This document shows, one piece after another, positions 11,639-23,413 of a stretch of 64,000 nucleotides of DNA; the stretch's first letter is position 1; every line of letters starts with the position of its first letter. The notes under the pieces are model-generated. The model was not told the origin of the DNA, did not search any database, and saw nothing but the letters and a program-made list of their open reading frames with translations. The position numbers were made by a program, and so were the translations under genes. This stretch comes from Zopfochytrium polystomum (taxonomy: Eukaryota > Chytridiomycota > Chytridiomycetes > Chytridiales > Chytridiaceae), in contig JAIVFJ010000041.1 of NCBI GenBank assembly GCA_025765615.1, positions 124,001 to 188,000 on the forward strand, given 5' to 3'.

Positions 11639-12717
11639 TTTCTTTTCGGATTTCAAAAACTCTGCTGCGCCCTCAACACCATTCACACTATTACATCACT
11701 GCATATTGCTGGCCGTGTAACGCCCACCGACAAGACAATCGAGTAAACGACAGACAAAAAAGGCCAACGAGCAACAATTGAAACGAGGACAGGGCAATGG
11801 TCTCAGCCCACGTGAGAATAAATATGAAAGACATCACTCTTACGAGCAGTTTAAGGCCTCGCGAACGACCTATGCCTGCTCAAAGCGGACCCATGAAAGA
11901 GGCAACTGGTAAATAGAGAGCGTAAGACTGTTTGTTTTCACCTTTTTCCTTTTTTTTTTTCTTTTTTTTTATGAAGAGACAAAAGTGCACTTACATTGAA
12001 GTTAGAGAGTGTGAAGTTTACACCCATGCGGGCGCACGGCCACGAACACACCGCAAGAGCGACCGCCGCTGAGGCGTAAGCGTCGGCGGCACCCACACAC
12101 ACACACACACACATTCAGAGGCAACCACACACACACACCTACACGCGCGCACACAACCACAGCCACCACCGCTGGCCAAGACTGCAACTGCGGCGGCCGC
12201 TCTGTGTGTGTATCTGCGTGCCCCCGGGGGGGGGGGTGCTATCGACCAGAGGCGGCCGTGGGTGTGAGCGAAACAACAGCTGCAGGAACAAGAGCCGCGG
12301 TGCTCCGTCGGAGCCGGAGAACTACACTCACCAACTACTGCCATTCAGTGTGGCTTGCTCGACAGAAGTTACACTTGGTGGGGTCAGTGGCTTTCCTTAC
12401 CGGTTTTACAGAGTGGTGGCGCCGCGTTGCAAGCCTCCATCCTCCAACGCTTGCCGTGAAGAAGTTTTCCATTGAAGGAAAAAAGTGGAAGGGGAGCCGA
12501 TCAGTGAGCCACACTGTTGGGCTATTGTTGGGCCATTTTCTGCCCTTTAGTGTCCCAAGGCCATTGTGCCAGCGAGAGAGAGATTGAGGCAGAGAGACAG
12601 AGAGAGGCAGAGAGAGACAGAGAGAGGGAGAGCAACAGAGAGCGAGAGATGAATGGTAGCAAGAGCGGCGAAAGCGACCCTTCATCCATGCAAAGCTCCA
12701 CATATGTATTTTTTTCT
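11639..12717. other. Intergenic region with simple repeats
   Basis: About 1.1 kb lie between the LEO1 start and the stop of the next minus-strand gene. The region contains T-rich tracts (11946-11972), (CA)n around 12094-12112 and 12126-12138, a run of nine G at 12227-12235 and an (AG)n-rich stretch at 12571-12650. Open frames here are repeat-driven (Arg/Glu or Cys/Val runs) and look non-coding. No tRNA or other structured RNA was recognised. Confidence 0.5.
12571..12650. repeat. (AG)n-rich simple repeat
   Basis: This is an imperfect purine (AG/GAGA) microsatellite, just downstream of the coiled-coil gene's stop codon in that gene's reading direction. Confidence 0.8.
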
Positions 12718-14496
12718 TCATTTCCCCGCCATGGCAAGCTGCTGCGTGAGCTCCGTAACCCTTACGCTAAGGTCCATAATAACCTTATTTTTCAAATCTA
12801 TTTGCTCCTGCAAGGCCTGCATCGCCAACGCATCGCTTGGCTTTGATAGCGGCTCCAGTGCAGCCGGGGAACCGGGTTTTGAACCGACCCCAACGCGAGA
12901 CATTTTGGTTAACGCTAACGAAAGGTTTACCAGGGTTTTAGCGTTGGCAACCGCCCCTTTGCAACGATCCTTACCAGCGACCTCTTCCTCCAATTCGAAT
13001 ATCCGCACGGCCGCCTCGGCTCGCTGCTTTCCCGCCCGCTGCTTCACTTTGGCCAAGCGCCGCTCGTACCTCTCGATAATCTCTTGAATCTGCGACTTTG
13101 CCTTTCGCAGTTCCGCCTCCATCTGCGCGCCAACGTAGACGTGCGATGATGACGTCCCGAGCCCGGCCAAGGACGGCAGACCGAGTGGCGGAAGGCTTTG
13201 GGCGAGAGTGAGGTGCGACTGACGGTTGCTTAAGGATATCGGTTGAATGCTAGGCGCGAGCCCGCGGGACGGGTTCCGGGGAGGTCCCAGTTCGAGTGGG
13301 TTCGGGGGTGGTGCCCCAGGGTATAAGGGGGGCTTGCCGTCAATGTCAACCAGCCGGGAGCGTGCCCCGATGGACGCCGCAGTGGCGTGAGCCTCCCCCC
13401 GCGCCGACTCGATTGCAAGCAAAAGCTCCGGCGCGGCGTACTGCGCCATTTCGATTAGCGCCGGGTCTTTTCGCTTTTTGGTGCGGTGGTCCTCCGCCGC
13501 AATCGCGAATAAAGGCCCTTCCATTTCGGTTTCGTTCCTGGCTTCTGCTTGCGCATTGTTAGCTCGGTCCGGAGTGAGCGCTCGCCCTGCTCTTAAATCA
13601 TCCCTTCGCATAGAAACCAGCTCATCACGTAGTCGAGCGGCCTGAGCAATCATTTTCTGTTGGTTTTCAAGAGCTCTGTGAATGCGAAACGTACCGTTTC
13701 CTCTGCCTCCTGCAGCCTGTCATTCGCATCATCTAATCTGGACTTGTAAAGCTCCAGTTGCTGCTCCAGCACGGTCTATGTAGCGAAAGTTTTGGTGAAC
13801 TCTGCGGCACACGCAACCTCTTATTGGCACACTTACGCGAGCCGCATCAGGAATCGCAGGACTAGCTTCATTGTCGGCCAAATGGGGCAGCTCGCTTTCG
13901 CCACTCTCACAATTGGCCGTCGCCTTCTCCGCACCATCTGCCGTTGGCACCGCGCAAACCAGCTCTGCTGTGAATTCTACCACAGTCGATGTTGCTGGAG
14001 AAATTTCGTCAGGAGGGAATGCCACGTCCGTCTTCGATTCCCTCAAGGGCGACGCTAAAGTCTCCCACGCGCGTGGAGGCGGCTCTGCATCCCCTTGCGG
14101 CACCACTGCGTTGTGAATGGAATTGTCCGCATTCAGCGTGGTCGCCCCAACGATTTCAATCTCCACCAGAGAAGCGGAAGAGGGTGTGTGTAGGACTGGC
14201 GTTGGAAGATCCATAAGAGAGGTCGTGGACGGCTGATGTAGAACTGGCTTAAACTCGCTGCTGCCTCCCTTATTCTCCAGATTTTGGGCCTCCGCGGAGG
14301 TTGTTGGTGATGCGGTCGCTTCGATTGGCGCGGAGGGCGGTGCGGAGTGACGAGCGTCACCATCGTCAGAGGATGGCGCGACTTTCCCGATTTCACTACG
14401 CCGAAGAGTTTCCGCACTAGTTTTCGCCGGCGCCAGTGGTGTCGTGCCGACGGCAGCCGGCGCTACGCGAACTGATTTGGACGCAGCGCCGCCCAT
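12718..14496 (-). CDS. Coiled-coil protein with N-myristoylation-type start
   Basis: I do not recognise a family. Exon 1 (from ATG 14496) starts MGGAASKSV, which fits the MGxxxS N-myristoylation consensus. It continues as about 220 residues of disordered Ser/Thr/Pro/Ala-rich chain to IPDAAR. A middle exon gives heptad-rich TVLEQQLELYKSRLDDANDR. The last exon gives KMIAQAARLRDELVSMRRD, a Pro-rich segment (LYPGAPPPNPLELGPPRNP), the coiled coil ELRKAKSQIQEIIERYERRL and a second one, LQEQIDLKNKVIMDLSVRV, ending at 12720-12718. Introns join in phase (R/T and T/K). The total is about 590 residues. A membrane-anchored scaffold is plausible but inferred. Confidence 0.7.
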
Positions 14497-14596
14497 TCAG
14501 AAACTTGTCGATGAGGTTCATGTTGCTATCGACAATTTGAGGTTTACGCAAACACTTTGTTTCCAACACAGCTCCCGACCACTCAGTGCTTCCCAC

Positions 14597-16131
14597 TTAA
14601 AGCCTCCAAATCACCAGCTTTCCGTCAACAGCGGTGGTGCTAACGGAGCGCACTTGAGCACCTTGTCGTTCAAGCACGCGAATGGACCTGAGGTCGCCAA
14701 TAATTAAGATGGGTGAAGGGACATCTTGTAAAAAAAAAGAAAAATCTCACGTGATAGTGTTCTGATGGACGCTGTTAAGTTCTGTGTCATTCCTCGCAGA
14801 CTGGCCACGACTGTCCATTGACGTGAATAAGTCTCTGGCGGTATTGCCGGTCTGCGCCTTTGCGACACCCTTGTCGATTTTTCCAGCCAGCGTCCTTGAA
14901 ACACAAAATTAGGTTGATTCACTTCATGACTAAGGTTAAGTTGACGCGCTACCATGCACCGCCGCCGTGCTGGTTGAAAAGGTACGGGACACAATCGTGG
15001 CCCGCTGCAACGATAGACTCTTCGGATGTAAAGACGGCCGTCAACAGTGGAAGGTTGGTGGTCGTGATCGTGTACACAGGGGAGTTTGGCCCGTACGCAA
15101 GGCAAACGTTTCCATCATGGCCTGTAAATGCAAATCGCCCATCAGCGTTGGATTATAGTTGGCGTCGACACACACCAGTCCAGGCCAGCACATTTCCGCT
15201 CGGCGAAAAGGCAACACTGTGCACCCAGCCTCCGTTCTCCAAGCCGAATTCGCCACAAAGATGACCGAACGGAAGCTTGTCTCCCCAGACAGGGTTTGAT
15301 GCCCTTCAATGACGGGCTTTAGTAATGTAAAACATAGAAAGGATATGCGGGATTACTTTTGATCAACGCCCTTGATGTAAGCCGACATAACTCGTGCCTT
15401 CATGTCCGCACATCCAACAGCGAGAACGATGTTGTCCGGATGCCAATCGAGCGAGGTGACAGTCGAACGTATGTGCTTCTTGATGTGTTTCGTCGCGTAC
15501 CAGTCGTTTTCCTCAGCTTGCGATTTCAACCGATTAGCCTAATTTTTGCTCTCCTCCTTTCTCCATTCGAAGCTGCCGTTCTTTTCAGGCCACTCACCAA
15601 AGTAGCCGATCGCAATCAGCTTAGAACCAGTTGCGACGGCGAACTTGTCTTCCCTCGGAGACCATCGCACAAAGGTAGCAGCACGGTTGATGCGGAGCAT
15701 GACCAACTGCGGCTTCCACTGCTTGCCGTCAAAGGTCCACACGTACGCATTCCGGTCCTGGCCGCACGTGACGATCTTGTTCGACTCCGGGGCCCAGTCG
15801 ATCGAAGTGACGAGTTGGTCGTGCTGTTGATAACAGAGTTATTGGGGGTGTAAGTGACCCCGCTGTAGGACTGTACAGTAAACGATGGATGCTCTGGGTT
15901 CACCTCAGAAAGAACATGCGCGAGCGTAAAACCGGCTGGCGACTTCTTGTAGATGTGGACATCCTTGCTGTTGGGGCTGACCGCGACCACTGTGTGTTTG
16001 GTATCCGTCAGGTAAAGACTCGGAAATGAGCACAGAAGCGCCCACAATCACAGCACTCAACTCGATCGATCCTTATTGAAGGAATGGCACGTAATGGGCG
16101 TCCCCCAGAAAAGCTGATACGGTTCGGCCAT
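14597..16131 (-). CDS. ARPC1: Arp2/3 complex subunit 1 (WD40)
   Basis: ARPC1 is the WD40 beta-propeller subunit of the Arp2/3 actin-nucleating complex. The ATG at 16131 gives [21 protein letters not shown] phase-1 intron (GTTGAG to CACAG) joins NKDRS to [17 protein letters not shown]. Further exons give [80 protein letters not shown] and the final blade [18 protein letters not shown] (14599-14597). These match the order and wording of ARPC1 propeller blades closely, including the diagnostic LRINRAA segment. Seven or more short introns are present. Confidence 0.92.
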
Positions 16132-16426
16132 GGTGCTGGGTAGTGTGATTGAGAAGGTATCGATCAGTGAGTGGACGTGGCACGCGTTCTGTGAGCACAT
16201 CCACTTTTCCAGGGTGTTTAGAAGACGCCCACTGGATCAGCGGCGCGCACCGGCGCACATCGGTGGGTCGAGAATACAAGTAGCATCGTGGAGAATCGCG
16301 GGGCCCCACATCGACTTCCCGAGCTGCACTCCTTTCCCTCACCTTGTGGTGATTGTACAGTACGATGCCACCGCCACACCACGGGACAAAAATTTATTAA
16401 CGACTGGGTCCTGAAGGAGCGACCAG

Positions 16427-18648
16427 TCAGCGCACTTTCCCCTGCAGATAATGAAACACGGCCTCCTCAACCCACGGCTTTTTGTAAAAGTCTGACCGGC
16501 GCATCTCTTCCAGGTTTACGCGGCTGTTGCCCAGGATCATCTGACACGGGTGGGACGATAGAGTTGAGTTGGATTGGGCAACAAAACCTAAAGCAGCCCA
16601 CCTCGAGATCGCGGCTCTGGCTTGCAATCCATTTGTTGATGAAGTTAACGGGATCTTTCGCATAAGCAAGCATGAAGTCTCGCTTCAGCTTTGCGTGGTG
16701 GATGTCTTCTATCGCTTTGGAAATCTGAACATTGTGGATTAAAATAAACGGTTTTGAACGAGGAATCAATACCTGCTCATCAAAGGATGTTATCTTTTCC
16801 TGCAGGGCAGGACCCCATCCATTGACAACTGTTCTCAATCGTTGATTTAATGGGATCTTCCAGCTCAACGGGAACTTCGTAGGCAACCTTCGAGGGCGTG
16901 AATGGAGTGCTTACACTGACTGTGTAGTTGATTTTGAGTGGTTGCGAGGCAAACAGGTGATCGCGTAGCAAGTCCGGGACCTGTGAAAACAGGATTTTGC
17001 TTTTGCCTTGGAAGAGCTTCAAGCATTCTCTTAGCCAAGAAAATGAACCCCTTATCCACTCTTGGCGACTCACTCTCGAGAGCTTCGCGTCCAAGTTGAC
17101 CAAACGCTTGTCCTCGGCATTTTGCAGTCCGTTAAGTTTGACGTACTGCCATATAGCCATGATCACATTGGCGCGAGTGTTGGTCTGAAATCCCAAAACT
17201 TGCGCAAGGGGCGGTGACAGTTGGAGTCTTTCCGCATCATTGTCAAAAGATATGGTGATTTTCACTGGGGTATCTGCATCTCCATTTCGACGGACTTCGA
17301 AAGCGTCAAAGCTCTTGCTGCCAGGGGATCTTCTCCACTGTAAAGCAATTTTTTCAGCGAATGGGATAGGCCTCCTAAACATCAAAACTCACTTCGACTT
17401 CGTTGCTTTCGGCGAACAAGTTCGGATCTCGGTCGATGGACACAGCGATGGATTTAAGGAACTGCGAAAATTTGAAATTGGACCTTTCTTCGTCCGTGGC
17501 CTACTCCAGATAGTAAGGTATGGCTTGAAGTGCACCAAAAACATACGTCCATCAGTCTTCCCTCGACCTTTAAAGTCCAGGAAGGTATTTTAAGGGATTC
17601 GAGTGAGAATTCTCCGCTGGAGTTGGTGTCCAACTGATCCATTGCAGTGTTGGACACCAGAATCCGCAACGTTCGCTTTGTCTGTGGGTTCTCTGCAATG
17701 AACATGGCGAAACTAAAAGTTCATAGCCGTCATACCTTCAGAGTAGCAGTCATACTTTCATGCAGCTCCATTTTTTTCCTTAGCATTGTCGCATCTAGAT
17801 TCTTCTCAGCTTCCTGCAGCTTTGCGTAGATTTTCGCTTCCGGCACAAATTCCTCAATTTTCCGAGGAAGTGAACGCTCGAGTGGCTTCCGCTTTCTGCA
17901 AGTAGAAAAAGTCGGTTCATCGTTTGCTCAAGGGCACTCCCCTCTCACGTACTTTGCTGGTGGTACTGGGACGGGAATGAGTCCAGCGTTACTTCCAGAC
18001 CTTACCATGGCCGTGGTCCGCTCCGCGTTTGGCCGGAACTTGCGCCGGTGCCTGTTGGTATTGTTTGGGCGCTGGCGTCGCGAATCCAGACGGAGACGCG
18101 AAGGGAGGACGCACACTGGGTGTCATTGGGTACTGAACAGAGGAAAGCGAACAGTTTGAGAAAATTAGATAACCCCGACAGCGGCCAAAAAGGGCCCTTA
18201 CCCCAGCCGGGAATCCGCCAGCGGGGGCGATTTTCTGCGGAGCAAGCTTCTGCGGCGTCATCTGCGGCTGCGGTTGCTGCGCCATTGGGCCTGGACGTGG
18301 CGGCTGCGAAATTGGCCCGCGCACAGATGAGGGCGGAATGAATTGCTGCTGCGGAGAGGGCGATCCCCGAGGCAGCATCCCGGCCGCGGCCATCTGCTGC
18401 TGCTGTTGGAGCTGGTGAAACTGCTGCAGTTGTTGCTGAATCTGCTGCTGGGTCATGTACGCGGCGTTCGGGTGCATTTGCTGCTGGTGCTGCTGTTGTG
18501 GGGGCTGTTGCGGCTGCTGCGGGAAGGGCATGTGCTGTGACTGCAGGAGCTGCGGCGGCGGCGGCATCCCTGGGATGCCTTGCGGAAGGGCCTGCTGCTG
18601 CGGCGGCTGCTGCGGCTGCTGCTGCTGTTGTTGTTGGCTGCCCTGCAT
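16427..18648 (-). CDS. SNF12: SWI/SNF subunit SNF12/BAF60 (SMARCD family)
   Basis: This is an accessory subunit of the SWI/SNF chromatin remodeller. The first exon from ATG 18648 is extremely Gln/Pro-rich (about 150 residues). Conserved parts follow: RKRKPLERSLPRKIEEFVP, LDATMLRKKMELHES, KRTLRILVSNTAMDQ and LKIPSWTLKVEGRLMD. Then comes the SWIB domain: LQLSPPLAQVLGFQTNTRAN, VIMAIWQYVKLNGLQNAEDK and LVNLDAKL. The C-terminus has IQNVQISKAIEDIHHAKLKR, EEMRRSDFYKKPWVEEAVFH and stop at 16429-16427. Many introns of 60-90 nt interrupt it. The gene shares a 119-bp spacer with PEX12. Confidence 0.88.
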
Positions 18649-18767
18649 ATTGCTATGCGAAGTTACGATTCGCGACCGTTTGGGTAGACTAGATCCAGCT
18701 GAAATTCCTCCAGCGATCAGACTCGTGCCTTGTCAACGTCACAACCCCCGTCACCAAAGATCCGCCT
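18649..18767. promoter_or_regulatory. Bidirectional SNF12/PEX12 promoter
   Basis: A 119-bp spacer separates divergent start codons (18648 on minus, 18768 on plus). No clear TATA element was seen. The call is inferred from spacing alone. Confidence 0.5.
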
Positions 18768-20271
18768 ATGGAGTTCCTCAGTGATGCCGCGACCTCGGCG
18801 GACCCTTTCCGCCCCTCCGTTTTCGAGCTAGTTGCGCAAGAGAAGATGCGCGACATGCTCAAGCCAGCGTTGCGTTTCGTACTCGCAGTCTACGCTCAAC
18901 GGTATCCCCGCTACCTCATTCCACTCGTGAACAACCACGAGCACGTTTTTGCCGCTATTATGGCGATCGTCGAGCGTCACTATCTTGTTGAGTGGGGTAA
19001 GCGATTCGCGGTGATGCGAATATGTGTGTTGGGGGACCTGGGGGCGGCGAAGGGGAAGGGAACGGGGGTTTGCCTGGTGGCTCGGCTGAAATCGTTGTCG
19101 TTCGAACAGGATCGTCCTTTGCCGAAAACTTTTACGGGCTGAAACGAGTCCCCGCCGTGAAGGCCAAGCCTCGTGGCGCACAAAGCACGAAGCTCTCGTC
19201 CCGCCAAGTGTGGGGCTCTATAGTCTTCCTGGTAAATTACGTGTGCAGAGGAAAGAGTGAGCTTCTGGCCGCTGACCGCTCCACGTTCAGGTTGGAGTGC
19301 CATACATGAAAGCGCTCCTCGACGAGACGTATGAAAAGCTCGGGGGAAGACATTCCGGACCGACAGTACCCCTCAGTGACGACGAAGATGAAGTATCTTT
19401 GGAATCGGCATCGGAGGTACAAAGATATGGGGTTACGCTTCCAGGCTGAAACTGACTTAAGTTCTTACATATTAGAGCAACGTGCGGAAAAAGTTTGTTA
19501 AGCAGCTGAAGCGCCTGTTTCTCCGACTATATCCGTACCTCCATGCAGCCTACCACATTTCCATACTGGTGAACCAGCTTGCTTACATGTACGAAAAGAC
19601 CGAATTCTGTTCACCTTGGCTCCGGCTGCTGGGACTCAAAATACGCAGAATGAGCGCAAAAGATTATGTATGTCTCCGCGCTCTGGGGCAAGCCAAACGT
19701 AACCTTTAATTCCATTGCAGAAGGAGCACCAAGAGCGCAACGCCTCAAATTCCATCGCCAAGCTTTTCACCTCTCTTTCCACCGCCACCCCAGTCGAGTT
19801 TATCTTCAAACTTGCACAGATTGTATCCTCTGGCAGCCTGGAATTCCTGAAAACTGCGCTGCCAATGTCTGTCTTCTTCTTCCGCTTTCTGGAGTGGTGG
19901 TACGCCTCGGAATACCACAAACAGGCCGGCGTGCAACCAATTCCTCCTCCGCCACCTTTGGTTCAGGTGCGTACCGCGAAACATCCCTCTACCGTGTCCC
20001 TTAGATCACGCAACCCGTATAACAACACCCCCACTCACAAACCTCTGCTGCTTCGGTTAAACTGCAGCCACATCCCGATGGTTTGCCGGTCTTGGACGAT
20101 GACATGTGCAGCATCTGCCAAAAGGAGCGGACAAACGCGACGCTGATTCCGTCAGGATATGTGTTTTGCTACCCCTGCATATTCCGGGAGGTTGAGGCGA
20201 CCGGCCGGTGTCCAATTACCTTCATGGAGACGACTATAGAGCAGCTGAGGCGACTCTATGCGACGGGATGA
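18768..20271 (+). CDS. PEX12: Peroxisome biogenesis protein PEX12
   Basis: PEX12 is one of the three peroxisomal RING ligases that ubiquitinate the import receptor PEX5. Exon 1 from ATG 18768 gives FRPSVFELVAQEKMRDMLKP, as in PEX12. Later exons give SSFAENFYGLKR, GVPYMKALLDETYEKL and KRLFLRLYPYLHAAYHISI, with hydrophobic segments through LEFLKTALPMSVFFFRFLEW. The terminal incomplete RING is CSICQKERTNATLIPSGYVF CYPCIF, then CPIT; it has the reduced Cys set typical of PEX12. Stop TGA at 20269-20271. Introns join in phase (exon 1 ends 18996). Confidence 0.92.
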
Positions 20272-20453
20272 TACGGGGATTGTTTGGGACTTAATAAAGG
20301 CGATATTACTTATGCGCAAGACAGTTGCGCCCCACGCAGAGCGGCCAATTTATGGGGCCATCCGTGCCACAAACACGAAGACCGCGCAGCACACACAGTA
20401 AGTAACGGGGGGGTCCACTCCATGCGCATTCGGCCAACAATTCCGGACAAGTC

Positions 20454-22169
20454 ATGGCGCCCAAATCAAAGAGGGCGTCTGATGTCGCTGACGACGAGGA
20501 GCCGCCCTCCGTCAACGCCGCCGACGCCGACGCCGACGCCGACGCCCACGCCCACGCCGACGACGCCGATGCACCAAAGCGAAAGGCGTCGTCAAAGTCC
20601 GCCTCCAAAACGAAGACGCCGCCGTCGCTCCCCGTAACATGCTGGGGACCGTGAGGCTTTTGCAGCATGGCTACTACTATCCACCAACACCACCACCCGC
20701 CTGACGCCCCGCGGAATCCACGCCCTCCTCGATCTCCAGTCGCAAGGCTGCACCGTACCCTTCATCGCCCGCTACCGCAAAGACGCGACCGGCGGCCTGG
20801 ACGAGGTCCTCGTCGAGGCCGTGATCAAGTCGAAAGAGGACTGGGACGCCGTTGAGAAGAGAAAGGCGTTCATACGGGCGCAGATCGAGGCCGCGGGGAA
20901 GATGACGGATGCACTTGACCGGCAGCTCAGGGATTGTAGAGACGCAGTGGTGCTGGAGGATCTTTACTTGCCCTTCAAGATGAAGAGGACGACAAAGGCG
21001 AGCAAGGCAAGAGAAGCGGGGTTGGAGCCATTTGCCGAGTGGATTTGGTAGGTACGGAAGCGCTTTGCGCTTTGTCGCTGTCTTTTCAGCCACATCTCAT
21101 TCTGTTTCTTCAACGGGGTCACCAGGGAGCGCGGGCATGAGGGCAAACCAGGAAAGAATGTCGAGACGCTGGAAGATCGCGCCGAAAGAGTGCGCAAAGA
21201 GTGCAAGCTGACGACAACAAAGGACGCGATAGACGGCGCGTCCGCCATCATCATCGAGCGGCTGTCTGAAATGGCACACTTGCGCTCCTCGGTTCGCGAC
21301 CGCTTTCGAGCGGAGGGAGTGCTTTCGTCCACTAAGGGCAAGGGCGCCAAGTCACCGTCAAAGTACGAGACCTACTTTGAATACACGTCAAAGGTTCGGT
21401 ACCTGTCGAATCCGGAGCAGTCCCATCGTTACCTCGCTATAAAACGAGGCTCCGCGGAAGACGAGCTATACATGAAACTGACCGTTCCGGAGCACGTGGA
21501 GACAAACCTGATTCGACTTTTTGAGGGCGAAGCTATCACCAACTGGAAAGGCCGACCGCAGGAATCGGAGTTGCCGGCAACTCACGTATTATTGCTGAAA
21601 TGCGCCAAAACGGCCTACACAACCTACGTCGTACCGAGCGCCAGAAACGACGTGCTCAAGGCCTTGCAAGACATTGCAGATGAAGCTGCCATCGACGTCT
21701 TTGCCGAGAACGTCCGCAAGCTCCTCCTCGCAGCACCCTTTGGCCCAAAGCCCGTTATTGGTGTCGATCCAGGTCTGCGGACCGGCTGCAAAACGGCAGT
21801 CCTGGACGCGCTCGGAAATCCTCTCGACCACACAGTCCTTTTCTTTAGTACTGCAGCCCAAACGGAACGTTCGATCGCCTTCATCACCGCCGCCATTCAA
21901 AAGCACAACATCGCGGCCATCGCCGTCGGCAACGGCACGGCCGGCCGCGAAACCGCCGCCGCCCTAGGCCGCGGGCTCGCCGCCAGCCGCGACCCCGCCG
22001 TCGCCGGCACGCCGGTGATCCCAGTCTCCGAGTCCGGCGCGTCCGTCTACTCCGCCAGCGCGCTCGCCCGCGCCGAGCTCCCCGCCCTCGACCTAACGGT
22101 CCGCAGCGCCGTCTCGATTGCCCGCCGCCTGCAGGACCCGCTCGCCGAGCTTGTCAAGGTCGACCCAAA

Positions 22170-22201
<32 letters not shown>

Positions 22202-23315
22202 GAACCCCGCCGCCCTGAAGCGCGCCCTCGCCGCCGCCGTCGCCCGCTGCGTCAACAGTGTCGGCGTCAACCTCAACACCGCATCCGTCGCCCTCCTGAC
22301 CCACGTGTCCGGCATCGGCCCAAAGACCGCGCAGGCCGTCGTCGACCACCGCGACGGCAACGGCGTGTTTGCCTCGCGCGCCGCGCTGATGGACGTCCCG
22401 CGGTTCTCGAAGAAGGCGTTCGTCCAGGCCGCGGGGTTCCTGAGGGTCCCCGAGTCTGACAACTTGCTGGATAACACGGCGGTGCACCCAGAAAACTATG
22501 CGGTCATTGAACGGTTTGCAAAGAAACTCAAGATTGGGGTTGCGCAGCTGGTCGGGCCGGCTGGGAAGGAGTTTCGGCAAAAGTTGCTGGAGAGCACCAG
22601 CGGCGAGGTTGGGACGTATACCGCGCAGGATATGATGTGAGTATGTGTTGACACTATTTTGTTATTTTTCCTTTCTTTCTTGGCACCACGAGCAGTGGAG
22701 AGGTCGAATACTTAAATCTCTCTCTGCCCCCCACCGCCCCCTCTCCAAAACGCGGGTTCATCAAGCATCGAACTCGAACGCCCCGGCCGCGACACGCGCG
22801 AGCCCTTTGAGCTGTTCGCCTTCCGCGACGACATCCACACGATCCACGACCTTCGCGTCGGCATGGAGTGTCCCGGCCTTGTCGCCAACGTCACGCACTT
22901 TGGCGCGTTCGTCGACATTGGCGTTCACACGGACGGACTGATCCCCAACGCCCGCGGCCCCGCGGGGTCGGCGGCAGGTGCCGCGCGGCTGAGTCCCGGC
23001 GAGAAGATCGTTGTAAAGGTCGTGAGGGTTGATCTGGAGAGAGGCCGGATTGGGTTGGAGAAGGTTGCGAAGAGTAGAAAGGGGGAAGATCGCCTTCGTG
23101 ATGCGGAGCATTCAGGGAGTGGTGACAGGGAGCAGCCGGTGCAGGAGAAAGGAGTTAACCGGCGGAAGGACGATAAGAAGAAGATTCCGGACGGTGCTGG
23201 TGCGGTCGTCGAGAAGGAGCTGCCGACTCGGGGTAAAATGTTGAAGAGGAAGAAGGATGATGACGAGGAGATTGTTGCCGTTCCAAAGGAGTCGAAGCGC
23301 CCCCGCAGAAAGTAA
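20454..23315 (+). CDS. Tex/SRBD1-like S1 RNA-binding protein, with a frame break
   Basis: This is a homologue of bacterial Tex and animal SRBD1, related to the Spt6 core. Domain order: a disordered Asp/Ala-rich N-terminus (ATG 20454), the Tex helical domain (GCTVPFIARYRKDATGGLDE, VLEDLYLPFKMKR), a YqgF/RNase-H-like domain (VIGVDPGLRTGCKTAVLD), a helix-hairpin-helix (LTHVSGIGPKTAQAVVDHR), AAGFLRVPESDNLLD, and an S1 domain (VANVTHFGAFVDIGVHTDGL). It ends in a Lys-rich tail, stop at 23313-23315. The universally conserved DPKSIGVGQYQHDVN segment is broken at the A-run 22167-22170: one more A restores the frame exactly. The junction of the first exon with the core near 20633-20690 is also unresolved. 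An rRNA/RNA-binding role is likely. Confidence 0.85.
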
Positions 23316-23413
23316 TCAACTGCTAAAGTGGAATTCTCTGTTTCCTTCGCTGTCGCGCGCTTTCGTATCTCTGCCCTTTAGCGCGTTGTAAATCAGGCTT
23401 CGCACACCCCTGT

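Noticed and set aside
12204..12721. Open frames on both strands with Arg/Glu or Ser/Leu runs
   Set aside because: They depend on the (AG)n repeat and a G-run; no start context, splice pattern or protein motif supports them.
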